Assembly: GCA_032718565.1 (NCBI GenBank) | Contig: JAVGVS010000002.1 | Coordinates: forward strand, 8,517,878 to 8,581,877 | DNA from: Distichodus sexfasciatus | Lineage: Eukaryota > Chordata > Actinopteri > Characiformes > Distichodontidae | Length of the DNA stretch: 64,000 bases | Direction of reading: 5' to 3' | In this document: positions 41,701 to 56,000 of the stretch, piece after piece | Position numbering within the stretch: position 1 is the stretch's first letter | Layout of the letters: every line of letters starts with the position of its first letter | Notes under the pieces: model-generated | The model's database searches: none | Told to the model about the DNA's origin: nothing | What the model saw: the letters and a program-made list of their open reading frames with translations, nothing else | Translations under genes and position numbers: made by a program

Positions 41701-44700
41701 GAATCTCTTAAAACCATAATGATAGATCCATATTCCCCTCTGAGCATACCACAGGAGAATTTGTGTTGTTCTTGACTCCTGACCTTGTTAGTGGTGTTAT
41801 CATATGTCCTTGATTACTCTGCCTAAAAGTCACAGATTGATAGAGATCTTCTCCTTCTTCACCACTGGTAATTGCATGCATGTGATCTCCTTCTGCACAC
41901 AGATAACAACTCTTCCTAACAGGCTTTTCGCCATTCATGAATATGGCTCAGCGTTTTTAATACTGCCTGTAAAACCCAGCGTCAATGGCGCGTAAGAAGT
42001 TTACTGTTTTGTAACCGCCATAATCTCAGTGCCTGTATTGGCTTTTTGCCCTGAGAGGCAAGACCTCCTAGTGAATACGCCGTTGATTTGAGGGATCAAT
42101 AAGCGAAAGCTAACAGAGAAAGTTAATTAGCCATTTCAAGGCCAGAGAAGTTACTGTTGGATTCAGATGGAGTGGGCATGGGTTTTGTCTGAATGGACTC
42201 AAGGACATATTTTCAGATCGAGTTAGAAAGACTTTTCAGACAAATCCGCTATGAAGGCGGGCCTAATAAAATGTAGCACCATTTGCAGCTTGCAACCATA
42301 GCGTAGCTGTACCCGATAGCTTTCGGTCGAGCTTGTGAAAGAAGTGACTTGCTACATCAGCGGCAGACGGAGAATTGTGTGTGTAATCTTAGAGATATAA
42401 TTCCTGCAGATATAGTTGTCTGCATTTTGATGTTTATCTCATTTGACCGCTCATTAGTTCTCCTCTAATGAGGTATAAAGCCATCAGTCCTCATAATGAG
42501 CAATGGAAAACCACGTACATGTTCGACATTTAGACTGCACGGAATGACTCAAAATTTCAGCTGTGTATGGAATCTCATTCATGAAGATTTTTATTCTGGT
42601 GACAATCATACTGTCTGTACCTGGCATGAAAGCTGCATCCATATCGAATCAGCAGAACAGAGATACAGCGAATCTCCGTGCGAGATGGAAGAAAATCATG
42701 AAGGGTGAATACATATTCTCTGAGAGTGCTGTGCTGCGTGCAGTGCAGCAGCGTGTGCTTTAGTGTGCTCCAATCAAGTACAGCATTTCTAAACAGGTCT
42801 CCATTAGACGAAGCCTTTTCAGTGTCACTTTGCCATTTCAGACCCTTCTGAGGGCGAGGCCTCGATTCAAGTTGAGATAAAAAGCTTCACTGAGCCTTTT
42901 TCCTCAATGGGTTCCACTAATGCCATGACTTGATTATTGTAGAGATATTATCACACAGGAATGTGAGAAGAAAATGCTGGGACCTAAAATAGATCCCTAG
43001 GGAACCCCACTGGCTGCGATAATAGCTCTGCAGAAAACATGGCACAGCAGCCTCTGCTTTGTCTGCCAGTAAAAGGCAGGAGAAAGAAACAGCCATAGGA
43101 ATGACATAATGACTAATCCAGACCCTGACATCCTGCATTTGCTATGCTAAGTAACTGTGAATCTTTACAATTCATGACTTTTTTAAACTTCCCCATGCTT
43201 TCTTTCTTCTTAAGAATATTGACTTACCAATGCAGTAGATTCTGGAATATTTCTTAGGTGAAGCAGAATATAATATCATACTGGAATGTGTATAAGTTCA
43301 AAGTTTATGGTAAATGTCAAAGACTCCCAGAGGTTGCAATAGCCTATATATGGTTGCCAGACTGAATAAGGTGGTCCATGACCTTCTTATTGACTGTCAA
43401 GGCTGCATGAGGTGGAAGACTGCCACCAATTCAAGTAAAAATACCAACAATAAAGATTTTTTTCCATACTCTGTATTGTGCAGTAAGGAAGAATGCCCTA
43501 CACTAATAATGATTTCCAGGGTTAGGAAAAAATAACTTTGTCCTTCAATTGCAGCCAAGCAGAGGGGGGTGTCTGGTGGCAGCACTTGTGAGCATCTGGA
43601 TTAGCAGTTAATAAGAAAGATGAAAAACCTTTGAACTTGTGAAGCCGCCCACAGCCTCTCACGTGTCGTGGCGAAGGTGATGTCAGTGTCTAGAACAATA
43701 ACTTTCCTGCAGGTCGAGAACAGCGTCTTGAAAGGTCAGAACCAGCTTCATTGGGCCGTGAATGCAAGAGCCCCAATTAGCATTTGGGGATCCAGGACAC
43801 CTCAGACTAAAGAAAAAAACAAGCCAATAAAATAGGAATCAAAATAAGTGAAATTTCATATTCAGGCAGAAACCCTCTAAAATGTTCAATATATTAACTG
43901 ATACAACAAGTGAGACTCTACACACCAGAGTATTTGTGTGAAATAAATTAACTGTGTCAAGTGAAGAAATTGTGAGTTCCATTTTTTTAAGCGTAAACTA
44001 CTTTTCTAAATGAATACAAAATAGCACACACCTTCGGATAAATCAGCATCGTAGAAGTCCACTCGAACAGCTGGCACCATCCAGGTTTGGAAAAGGGATG
44101 CCAAGATCTGCTGGGCGATGGAGTCAGTAATGAAGTGGAAGTGGAGGGGTTCTCCTGTATATAAACAGGAATAATGTTCTGAAGTGGGTAGAAGTCTATA
44201 CTACGGCAGTGCAAAAGTAAACACAATACACAATTTGAGTCCTCTTGCTGCTGAAATATGCAGAGGAAGAAAGTAAACAATAAACTCCAACACAGCACTA
44301 TTTCGCAATGATAGAACTATGCAGCTCCTATTACCAATATTTGAAGATGAGTTTCATCTCTTACCACATGCTTGATATGAATGCATGAGTAATGCTGTGC
44401 TTGATATTCAAGCGTTTTCTTATTATTATTTTATGTGGTGTAGAAAGTATATTTTTTCAATAAATGCACCCGACACTACTAAACTAAAATGTCACTCTCA
44501 TGCAATCTCACTGTGCACAGACAAACAGTAGACAAGTGCATTAAAACAATAAAAAGGCAACGAGGATTTCATTTGGTCACTTGCCTGAATGATCCTTGTT
44601 TATATACAGGATAAAAGCGCAGTGAGGGAGAAAAGTGCATTAACGCTTTTAGCAACTCTGCGTTAAAGCCGTGAAAAGAGTTAGACAGGTGAAAGCAGAA

Positions 44701-45168
44701 GTTTCCAGTTGCTGTTTGTCAAAAACTTCCCGCCTGAGAACCTAGGCGTCCAAAATATATGAAACACATATATCTGTCATTTCTGTGCAGAACTGTATTT
44801 GAACAAAGAAATTGGCACAAACATCCTCAGCTGTCGTCAATTTCAGCTATGGGAGGAGATTCATACGTCTGTCTACCACACAAAGCACAGTAGAGGGAAG
44901 ACCATGAGAATGTAACACATTTGTGAATCTGGCAGTGCGCCTTGCATTTTCTCTTGCCACTAGGTCACCATCAAAATATATACTCTTTATATTCAAATAT
45001 ATTTTAACAATTTCTGGTGATATTTAGCGTTCTAGCAGTATGGAAGTATCTATTATTATGGGCATGACTGAATTAAAACTGTGTCTTCAAATTTTCTGTA
45101 TTTTACTGACTGGTTTCTGTAAAGAAAAAGACTTCCTTTCAAATGTTTTAAATGGTGGTTTATAACCA

Positions 45169-45203
<35 letters not shown>

Positions 45204-47037
45204 GTATTATTATTATTATTTATTTATTATATTGCTGCCTAATATATACATACATGAACTCTCTTGGGATTGTAACCCCGGCTGAACCACTGGTATCATC
45301 AACAAATATAAGCTAACTGTCAATGGATTGGAATATATAGCGTTGTATATATATTTTTTTCAATATTTTTATATATATATATTTATTCATGTTCTTTATG
45401 TGTACATTTGTGGCATTTTGGGAGATCCCGCAAGGTAATGCAGTGGTTAGCGCTGCCGCCTCACAGCAAGAAGGTCCTGGGTTTGATCTCCGGATCAGCC
45501 GCGGGGCCTTTCTGTGTGGAGTTTGCATGGTCTCCCCGTGTTTGCATGGGTTTGTGACTGTGTGTGCCCTGTGGTGTGTTGGCTCCTGCCCAGGGTTGTC
45601 CCGGGATAGGCTCCATCCACCTATTATCAGTTTGAAATCCTACCATCCCCAATATCAGTTTATGACAGGCTCTACTTGGCATGGAGTTTTCAAGTATAGC
45701 GTGTTACACATCCTCAAAACCTTTAGCATGATCAGACCTCCAGCCGTCATGGTCATGACAATAACATGACCATGACTCCAGCAACACAGAGTTCGAGCAG
45801 CACAAATCCAACTAGTGTTAGTGAGGTGTTGAGGACAGCCTCTCACCCATACAACTTCCAACCAAGTGTGGACAGAATGTTGCCAGTAAATGGTCAGAGG
45901 GATGCTGGCAATGTGCATATTAACAGATGCTTTATAGTTAGTGCAGAGTGATATGATCTCAAATCAATGGCAATTAACAGAACATTTTACCTTGATTATG
46001 ATTATTAAACAAAATCTCATTTTCAGGGTTTTTTTTTGTTTGTGTGCCCTAATAGTTCACTGATATTAAAGCTGGGATATTTTTTCTAATGAAAGAGTGC
46101 ATATTGTTGAGATTTAAAAATAACTGCAGGAAACACACAGAGGTAGGACCACACGCAGATGTAGTGGCAGAGTGATGTGATTACACACATATTTAATATG
46201 TGCAAGTTCACAAACACATACTGAGGAACGTATTTAAAGAAGACTTTCTTTAAAAATGATTAACAGAATAAAAAAATAGAAATAGCCACCATGGGCAAGA
46301 TTACTATAATTAGAGGGTTCTGGGTGTCAGTTTTGATTATTTTCCCACTAACTGCCCAATGTTATGGTGTACAGTTGCATACTTATATAATGTAACCCTG
46401 AGCCTCTACAAGTATCTAATGATATGGAATGTGACTGAATATCTGCTGCTCGAACATTCAAAACCAAACGCTTAGTCTATTTTCAGCAGCAAATAAGAAC
46501 ACTAGAGAGTCTATGAAGCATGACCTGAAGAGACAGAGGGCAGAATGGTTACATAACTGCAGCACATTTTCAGGATGGAGGGCCCACGCTGAGCCCAGAG
46601 CCCGGACAGAGTGTCTGGCTGCTGATTTGGCAGGTTGCGATTCAGAGAACAGAGTCGTGCTACTGTCATTATCCGCTAGCTCAAGGCTAAAGAACGGGAG
46701 TCATGCTGTCTCTCTGCTCCAGCATGAGAAAGGGGAGGTCATCAGCTTAGCCAGAGGGAGGCCGTCACGGCCAGGCACGCTGGCTAGCCAACAACAAAAA
46801 GCATCTCATCTGGGAGTCAACACTGACGGCTCAACTGGCCCCGGGAGTGTGGGGGAGGATACCGTGTAAACCTACTGCACTGTGGTCCAAACCTCCCCTC
46901 TAAATAAAATATAATAATAACTATTATTATACACATATAGTGTCATTTACATATAAATTAATAGTAATGATTTAAAATAAAGAGCAATACTCAAATAATA
47001 AAAGACTGTATTTTATAAAATGACTGAATATATATAT

Positions 47038-47076
<39 letters not shown>

Positions 47077-50015
47077 GGAAGAGAGAGAGAGAGGAGGAGA
47101 TTTAAGGACACCACGAAGTAGTGAATGTGTGTGTGTGGTGTGTGGTGTGGTGTGTGTGTGTTTCTAGGGCCAGATTTATGCCCAAACTTTGCACAAGCTG
47201 AACGGGCTGCCAGGAGTGAGGCTAAGTGAAGACATGCTGTGTACAAATCCAGCAATCCAGAGGGATCCCATACAGGCAAATTAAACAACTGGGAACCTGC
47301 AGTTGCTTTCTGGACACTGCTCCAAAAAACCTTAGGCAAGCAAAAAATGGCAGCACAGTTGAACTATTTTTAGAAAGCATGATGCATTCAAGAGACACAT
47401 CCGCACCTTTGTTACGCTTCAGAGTTGCTGCGAAGGCATCATTTTAGGAAAAAGAAAACAGCTCCATTATGCAGAATTAAACACTTGAGGCTAATCTCAG
47501 TTTATATGTCATGTCATCCCTGTCTTACATGCTACATTAAGCGTGAAGATTTCCACACAACAGCTCTGTGCCTCAGGCTTACTATGTTTACAAGGGGCAT
47601 CGGAATGACAAACTTAGAAAGACAAAAAATTCTCCCTACTAAAAACATTATACAAAAGGAACTAAATCCTACCCCTCAAAAACTGTAATGCAATGCACAT
47701 TAAAATGAAACATTAGACATAAAAAATTACATTACAATGTGAAATGCGATTTTATTGTGTTTTTTTAAAAGAAGTCATTTAGTCAACCGCTAAACTTGAC
47801 CATACAACATCACGTCTTGCTGGCAAAACTTTAAAGCGTGAAAACAAGGCATTAAGTATTCATCCATGTTTCTCAAAGATGTTTGTTTTTACTGTGATTA
47901 ATATTAGCTTCAAGCAAATATGCATCTGTTTAACCTTTCACATCAGACCCTCCAGGATTTTGCGATCGCAACTATTAAAGCAAATTTAGCCAATCCCTGT
48001 CAATTTATTAGTGCCATAAAATTCTGACCAATTAGCATAACTTTTCCACAATTTTTGACGAATCATTGTTGTTTCCCGCAAAATGCTAAGCCATATGTCA
48101 ACAAACTTCCTTATTACAGTTAGTGGTTTTGTTCCCGTCATTTAAATTAATTTGTTAAAGAATCATTATAAAGGGGGACAAAACCACAATTTATTCCGCA
48201 ACTTTGACTTGCTCTCGCAACTTTATTGCAACAAACAGCTAAAAACACTGCAACTTTCATCGCATTTTTTAAGAAACGCTGCTGCAAATCAGGCAACTCA
48301 ATCTCAAAAAAGGCCGGTGAAATCCTGGAGGGACGGACAATTCAACCACAAGATCAAGAACATTACAAACGGTTTATATTGGATTCCTGTCTCCCATGCT
48401 AATCTACTAAAGCCAGTTTTTCACCACTCTGCCATTAACCAGTGCTAATTTACACCAGCACACCTATGGGAATCACAAAGTTATGTTAACCTTAAGCACA
48501 ATGGAGAATTAGCGGCAAAAACCCATTTGGAACAAAGGTCCAGTTTTACATTTCTGTCTGAGCTCCTCACCCTTTCTGAACGCTATAAAAAATCCACAAT
48601 CACATCTGTAATGAAAACGCAAAATGAACATTCCAGACATAGAAAACGGACTAGTGGTTGCACAGGATGACAGGACGAGAGAGAGAGTGGGAAAGACAGA
48701 GACAGAAGCAGGCAGCGCACAGGGAGACGAGGCCCTTTCCACCCACATTACATACACAGCATTTCAATTTAGAGGATACAAACAGCAGCAGATGCAGGGA
48801 AAACAAGTGTGTGTAGAAATAAATAAAAAAAAGAACATGACACATAAAATGTACTGAAAGCTCGAAAGTGTGTGTGTGTGTGTGTGTGGAGAAAGAGAGA
48901 AAGAGAGAGAGAGAGAGAGAACATAGCACAAGATGCTCCAGCCGTTCTCAGGTCCAAACTGAACAGTTTATCTGCATCATAATCTCCAGATGTCTTATAA
49001 ATCTCAGATCAGCATCTAAAAATAAAGATGAGCATCTGCTACAGCAACATTACTGTATAATTTCTGTCATGTGTGAAATGACTGTGGCGTATGTGTTAGT
49101 GTGTGTGAGTGTGTGTGCAACCATGATCTACAATAAAGAACTTGTCTTGTTACCTTTGTGATGTTTTTCAATGATTATTAAACTAATCCTATCCTTAACC
49201 TCACTAACCGAAAGCTAATCTTTTCACTCAGTTTTCCACATAAATGCTGCATTTTTCTGTAAAGGCATTTTATATTATAAGGAGTAATCCTCACAAACAA
49301 AAACATCCCTGCAAAGTTTTTCTTTTAGAGGACCGTCAGGTCCTGACAACCAGGGATGTACAGATACATCAGTCTACAATCATACATAGATTCCACTGTT
49401 CGAGCCCAGAGTGTTCAGCACCGATCAATATCTTGACCAGGAGAACTATTTTGTCTTAACAGAGAAGAAGCTCAGGAATAAACAATGTCAAATGATATCT
49501 TAGTTTAGTTTTTTTTTTCCTCAAATTGCTTTTTGTGATTGTACCAGGAAAGTGAAAGTGAGTGATTATCTGTAATTGTGAGCAAACCACAGCACAGCAC
49601 ACAGTGCACCACAGCGAAATGTGACCTGAGCATTTGACAGATCCGTGAAGGAGCAGTGGGCAGCTGACATAGTCCGTGTCCAGGGAGCAGTGCTTCTGGA
49701 CGGTACCTTGCACAGCAGTACCTTTACCGGTCCGGGATTCGAACTGGTGACCTTCCGATCATGAGGTGAACACCCTAAGTGTTACACTACCAGCCACCTC
49801 AAATGAATGGAAATGATTGTGACCAATCACTGGTTCCTGAATTGGATCAAATCAAAACGCCATCAAGCAGACTTGGTAATATCGACAGACACTGAAACGC
49901 TGTCCATTCAACTGATGTCATATCACATTGTGATTTATAGCACACACATGCTATACCACACTCTCTCTCTCTCTCTCTCTCACGCACAGACACTTTCTCA
50001 CACACACAAGCTCGA

Positions 50016-50049
<34 letters not shown>

Positions 50050-50050
50050 G

Positions 50051-50087
<37 letters not shown>

Positions 50088-53000
50088 GCCTTCTCTCTCT
50101 CTCTCTCTCTCTCAACACTGTGGGACTTTGTTTAGAAGAAGGGGGAGTGAAGTTGGATGAGAGCTGAAGTTCATGGAGGTTACGTTGCCAGGCAACAGTC
50201 TGCAGTCGTGAGGCAAGCATATTCAGATTTGTAAAGAAAGAAACAACAGCAGCAAGGTCTCTCGCTCTCTCTCTCTCTCTCCTCCTCCTTCTGTGTGCGT
50301 GTTTGAAAAGAAAGGGAATTGCTGATGTGACACAAAACAGAGTGATGCTGAAGTTGCCCCCAGCTGATGACATGACACCAGTTTTGCTTGTGGCCTGAGG
50401 TTAGGAGCAGGGTGGAGGAGCTGAGCAGCTCAGCATGGGACATAGACATTCAGAATCTCTGACTGAGATAATCTTGCCTATGTTGGTTACTTCACTTATT
50501 ATTTAAAATTCTGTTAATACTATTTTTTTATTAATTCCGTTAACACTCCAGTGCATGTCTGTACTGTACTGCATGTATTCTCCCCTTAAAAATATACTAC
50601 CATGTGTCTTGTCATCTAACTGTGCCCCATTCTAATATACCAGCCTTGGTAGTTGAGCATATATACACTACAATCCTTGTTTGACGGCAAAAAATTGAGG
50701 TAAAATGTTCGATTGATCAAAATATTGATTTGAGGTGAAACTGCCCAGGCCAAGCGTGAGAGATGAGGAGAAAAGGAGGATCTCACCTGTGGAACAGCAC
50801 CGACTTCACCAGTGTCACCACGTCCCTGCTGGCATTGTACCCTGCACAGACGATAGCCATGTGAATCGTCTGCAAGGAAGGCGGGAGAGGGAGGAAGAGA
50901 GAGAAACACACAGAGAGGCTATCAATTAGGGCTGCAACAAATGACTATTTTTGTAATCAAGTAATCTATCGATTATTTTATCGATTAATCGAGTAATCGG
51001 ATAAAAAATGTAAATGAAAATGACAATACATTTGTTATTAGGCTTATTCTACTGTGAGTAGAGGTTAGTCAAATACGCTTTATGTTGTTGTATTTAATTG
51101 AAAATGAAGAAACATGAAGTTCAAGGGTCATTTTGAACCAATCTGGCCAATAAAATGAGTTGCTTTTGGCCTTTCTGGAAGAGAACTGCATTTCCCACAA
51201 TCCCCTGCACACGCCTCGGAGCCGCGTCACAATAAAGGGTTCAGCGCATTCCGAAACGAACTATGAAGAAAAGAAAAAAAAAAAAAAAAAAAATCGATGG
51301 GAAAATCTTAATAAATGTCTGTATTGTGAGTGGAACGCTGCTTGTTGTGGTTATTTATCAGCTAAAATATGCGTTTTGTCTGTAATAAAGGGGATGTTTT
51401 GACGGAAACGGAGCGTTTTAGCGAGTAATGGCGCTTACAAACAGCGTGCGTGTTTACATCGCAAAAAATGTCATTTATGCGTTTTTATGCATTACTTCTG
51501 TTTTTGTGCACGGAATATCTCACAAATACGTTCACATACAGAGGGATCTATTCTCGCCTTGATCGCGCCACTGAAAATATTGTGCGTCATTAATAAGCGT
51601 CTGTGTGAAACACAAGCGGCGTATGCTGCAGCGATTGAAATGACTTAAACGAAGCTTCGATTCTAGAAAAATTGCCTCAACCATTTTTTGTAATCGAATT
51701 ATTCGAGTTATTCGAATAATCGTTTCAGCTCTACTATCAATAAAGAAAATTCCATCTACTCTCTGTTCAAACCCTAACCTTAATCCATCTTAAAACCTCA
51801 GCATCCATGATACCCTAAGCCATTGTTTCCAAATTGGGGGCGGAGCTATTGCTTAGGGGCGTGGCAAGATGAATGACCCTGAAGACGAACTAAGAGTGAC
51901 AGTCTCACAGCTAAAACTACAGACCGACCAAGTTGTCGTTTTTTTCTCTCAGGGAGCTGGTGAAGTTTTGGGCCAGTTGGTAGGGCGTTAGGGAGTTGGC
52001 CCTGTGATCGAGCCGATTTTGCTGATCATCGGTATCAGTGTTTCATTTCATTAAGTAATCGCAAAGTGCACTACTGTGGCTCCACTGTCGTCTCTTCTCT
52101 CTGTGTGCTCTCGACTCGCTGCTTTATTTAATGTCCCACTCACAACAGTCTCTCACACTCACACACAGTGCAGCATGAAGCTCCGAAAAGAATAGCTGAG
52201 TTTGGTTCCAAATATTGGTCATCGGTCCCATTAACTAGCAATAATTGGTATCATTATCAGCCCTGAAAAACCAATATCGGCCGACCTCTAGTTGAAAGTA
52301 GAGGTGGGGTGCAAAATATTCTTCTCTACAAAAGGGGAGCACTGCAGAAAAATTAGGGAACCACTGCTATTAACACTGCTGTCATTATCCCACACACAAC
52401 ACAACACAACATGTCATAGCATCTCAGCATAAATATGACAGTTAGCAGTGTGGCTGAACTGTTAAATCTAGAAATAACGGAGTAAAACGATATCAACCTA
52501 ACTATGAAAAAACTCTACACTCAACTAAAGTGAATAACTATAAAAACTAAGAATTACTCAGCCAAACTTGGAATAAGCAAGTTTCCAAAAATAATGGGAA
52601 CATGACCAAACTTGTCAAAAAATCTGAATAGTTTTTGTTGCAGCAAAAAAAAAAGCTGCAAAACTTTCACTAACTCTGAATAACTTGACAAAACAGGCTA
52701 AACTGAGAAATATTGAAAAATATATATTTTAAATTATTTTAACACACATAAATAAATGGAAACAACTCGTGATTCTGATGTTTCTCTTACCTCACACTTG
52801 TCCACCACAGGCTGAGACACGCAGTCCGAGCTGTTGCCGGTAGCGACGCTATGTTTTGGAGTGTCTTTGCTGCTGTGGCCATGATGTGACTGATTGCCCT
52901 GATGATTGCTGTGAGTAGGGTTCCTGGGCGGCTGGCTCAGCTCTCTCCGGAGGGCGCGGTTCTCTTCCTCCACCTCGCGAACCCTCAGCTCCAGTGCCTG

Positions 53001-56000
53001 TCGCTCGCCAGCGCCACCTACAAGCGTGGAGGCCTGAAGCTCCAGTGGGGAGAGAGGGAGCGGCTTCACTGAGGAGAGAAACACCACAGCAAGATGGATC
53101 AGGGCGGAGGGAAAAGGGTAACGGTGATGTAAAGAAGAGCAGGAGGAATCTGTTCCAGCAATGAACACTGCTGGGTCACAACCGCACAGAAAGCTAGAGG
53201 ACACGGCTCCCCCCCAACCCACACACACAAGATATGCACTCAAACATAAGGACAAACCAGTGGTGGAGGAAGTACTGAAGTTCAGTACTTAAGTAAAAGT
53301 ACAAATATCCTGCAAAATATGTACTCAAGCAAAAGTAGAAGTGCTACATCAACAATCTTACTTAGTGATGTGATAAGTACTTTCTTTTAAATTTTACTTT
53401 AAAGTATTTTTTAAGCAAAAGTACTCACGCAATGGGTTGTCTCAACGTCTGGGCTGTGCCATTTTGTAAAAGAATGTAGATATACTGACTTATGCCTCTA
53501 CTGATGTCATTGCTCGTGTGTGTGTGTATTGGCAAGTTTGGTGTGCTTATTGTGTGTGCACTCTGCAATACTGTGAATGTCTGTTGAATGACTGTTGAAT
53601 GTCTCGTCTTCTTGAAATCAAGCCACTCTACTTGCTCGTGCTGCTACTAAACGCGCGCTCTGCCATCGTTGGAGCTAATAAAGCAACCAGATTGGTTGGC
53701 AACGGCAAACAACGCCAGAACGCAATCAGTAGGCTAACTATTTTTTCATGCAAGATTTTGAGGACATTGTGTTCATAAAGTGTAACAATTAACGGCATAA
53801 ATTGTAGAAATGTAGTGGAGTAGAAAGTACAGATAATTGCCGCAAAATGCAATGGAGTAAAATAAAAAGTATGCATTATTATTTTTACTTAAATAAAGTA
53901 CAGATACGTAAAAATTTAAATAAGTACAAACACTTTGTTACATTCCACCACTGGGACAAACACATAAATACACCCACGAATGCAAACACACATACATACA
54001 TTTGCACACTGCACAATGTGCACCCAAACACCAGCAAGGACACACACGCACTCATACATGCACACACATGCACCAACACACAAATATACATGCATGTGTG
54101 CACGAACACACACTAACACACACATGCACACAAACACACAAGAAAATGCGCACACACGCACACACAAACACAAGTGCATCAGTGCCGTGGGAAAGTAAAT
54201 GGGTGTGCGAGCTGTTATTGCACGTATTGATCATGGTCAGAAGATAGATAGCGTTACTGTACAGCATCATCACTCCTCTCAACACTAAATCCCCAGTGAA
54301 GCTCTCCTCTGGGAGGATCGGGAGAGCAGGAAAAGGGAAAAAAAGAATAATATGGAAACTGAGCCTGAAGCCATTTATTACACTAAGGACATTTTCAATA
54401 AACTTCTAATCCACCATTCTTTAAAGCAGGGCAGCCTGAGGAAAGCTCTATCGCCGCGGTTTCCCTGCTGGAAAATCCTAATGAACGCTTCGTGTAAACA
54501 GCCTGACAGCACGTCAACATGCTTCCTCCTGACCCAACTCTACTATAAAGGCAATGCTTACACTTTAAAATGACACCCCAGATCTTACTGGGACACTATA
54601 ACCATCTCAGATAAGATATGAGCCATGTCAAAGATCCAAGAATCCACATTCTCAAGTTGCACATTTAGCAAGTGTGGATATAAATCAGGTCACACAGTGA
54701 ACACTGCAAGCAATGCCATTCCTTTACTTCTCCAGAGGTTTGCCACACGGCCAAAGGTGCGGTCTTCTTCCTCCAGACAGATGAAAAACAGGCTAAGAAT
54801 GTTTGGTTGTGGTGAGCACTTGGATGAGATCCTAACTACAAAATCTGGTTGCTGCATTAGAGACGTTGGTGAGTCCATCAGGGTAGGGCTGGGCAATCAA
54901 TCGAAAATTAATCAAAATCTGCATTCAGAAAATGTAATCAATTTTACCCATGACAATTACTTTGATTCTCTTATTACTTTACTGTGTTCATAACCTGTGT
55001 TGTCACAAGACTCCGCCAGACCCCGTCCAGACTATCACTTCATCTGTGTTTTCTTCAATGTTGGTCCCCGTCTTGTACCCGCAGTTCCCGGGATAGGCTC
55101 CGGTCCCCGTGACCCCGACAGGGATTAAGCGGTTTAGATAATGAATGAACGAACGAATGAGTGGATCCCAATGCACTGTGATGTGAAAATGGCACCTTCA
55201 GACATTAAACCAAGGTCCTGATTCTCTGAGGTCATAAGACATTCCCTGAACCCTAATGTTCTGCTAAAGTTACCCACCAAGACCCTTTCAAATCTGGCTT
55301 CCTAATCAGTACTAATTAGTGAATCCCCTGCTGCCCCTGCAGCACGTCAGCTAATGTGGGGTGCAAAATGGCTACTGGAATATGTCTAGACAACTGCTAC
55401 ATAAAGAAAATGCTGAGTTTCCTCGCTGCAAATAGCAAAATGAATCAGATCTCATATTTCTCCTGCTGTAGACAAGTGTTGATAAACCACACCAAAAGCA
55501 ATCCAACTAATCTCTCAATGAAAAGACACGTCACCACACCACACATTTCACTGTTGTACTTTTATAACTATGCATATGACAAATACAGCACCTTGAACCT
55601 GAATGTAAATTAAACTGTTTTCCAGAGTCTTTGTTAGCATAACTCTAATGTGACACTACAAAGCAGATAAATAAAAGATCATATCAAATGAAATCAAGGC
55701 GTGAGTGTGGAATTAGTTTAACAACATTTGATGGATGTCCTTCCCTCCCTCTATTCCAGCTGAGGTAGTAATCAATGCGGTTAAAGTTCTAATACCCACT
55801 ATCCCTTCAGTCAACAGAGTGGACGATTCATTCCAAATGGTTTGCGCCCATGTGGCCTCGGACACCCGCTTTCAATTAAAAACAGATTACTGTTGGCTTG
55901 TTTTTTATGCATGCAATTAATTTTCCATCACAAAGAGAGTAAGGGGGATTCTAACCGGGGTCGCGTGACGAGAGGCAGAAGCCGAGGCGGTGGCAAATTG

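Larger units (their letters stand above)
44155..47947 (-). other. large1: large1 intron 3, distal part
   Basis: Non-coding apart from the listed SINE and microsatellites. A plus-strand frame at 46513-46869 (118 codons) has no recognised domain and is not called. Confidence 0.6.

Noticed and set aside
46513..46869. 118-codon plus-strand frame in intron 3
   Set aside because: No similarity recognised, antisense to large1 intron, composition not coding-like.
49730..49797. tRNA-like sequence with B box
   Set aside because: It is the degenerate head of a SINE; no cloverleaf could be supported. Same for 29547-29610 and 40840-40920.
49807..50449. Frames with long Leu-Ser or Arg-Glu runs
   Set aside because: Translation of (CT)n/(GA)n simple repeats.
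53885..54285. Cys-Val-rich and Thr-His-rich frames
   Set aside because: Translation of a CA-rich simple repeat.
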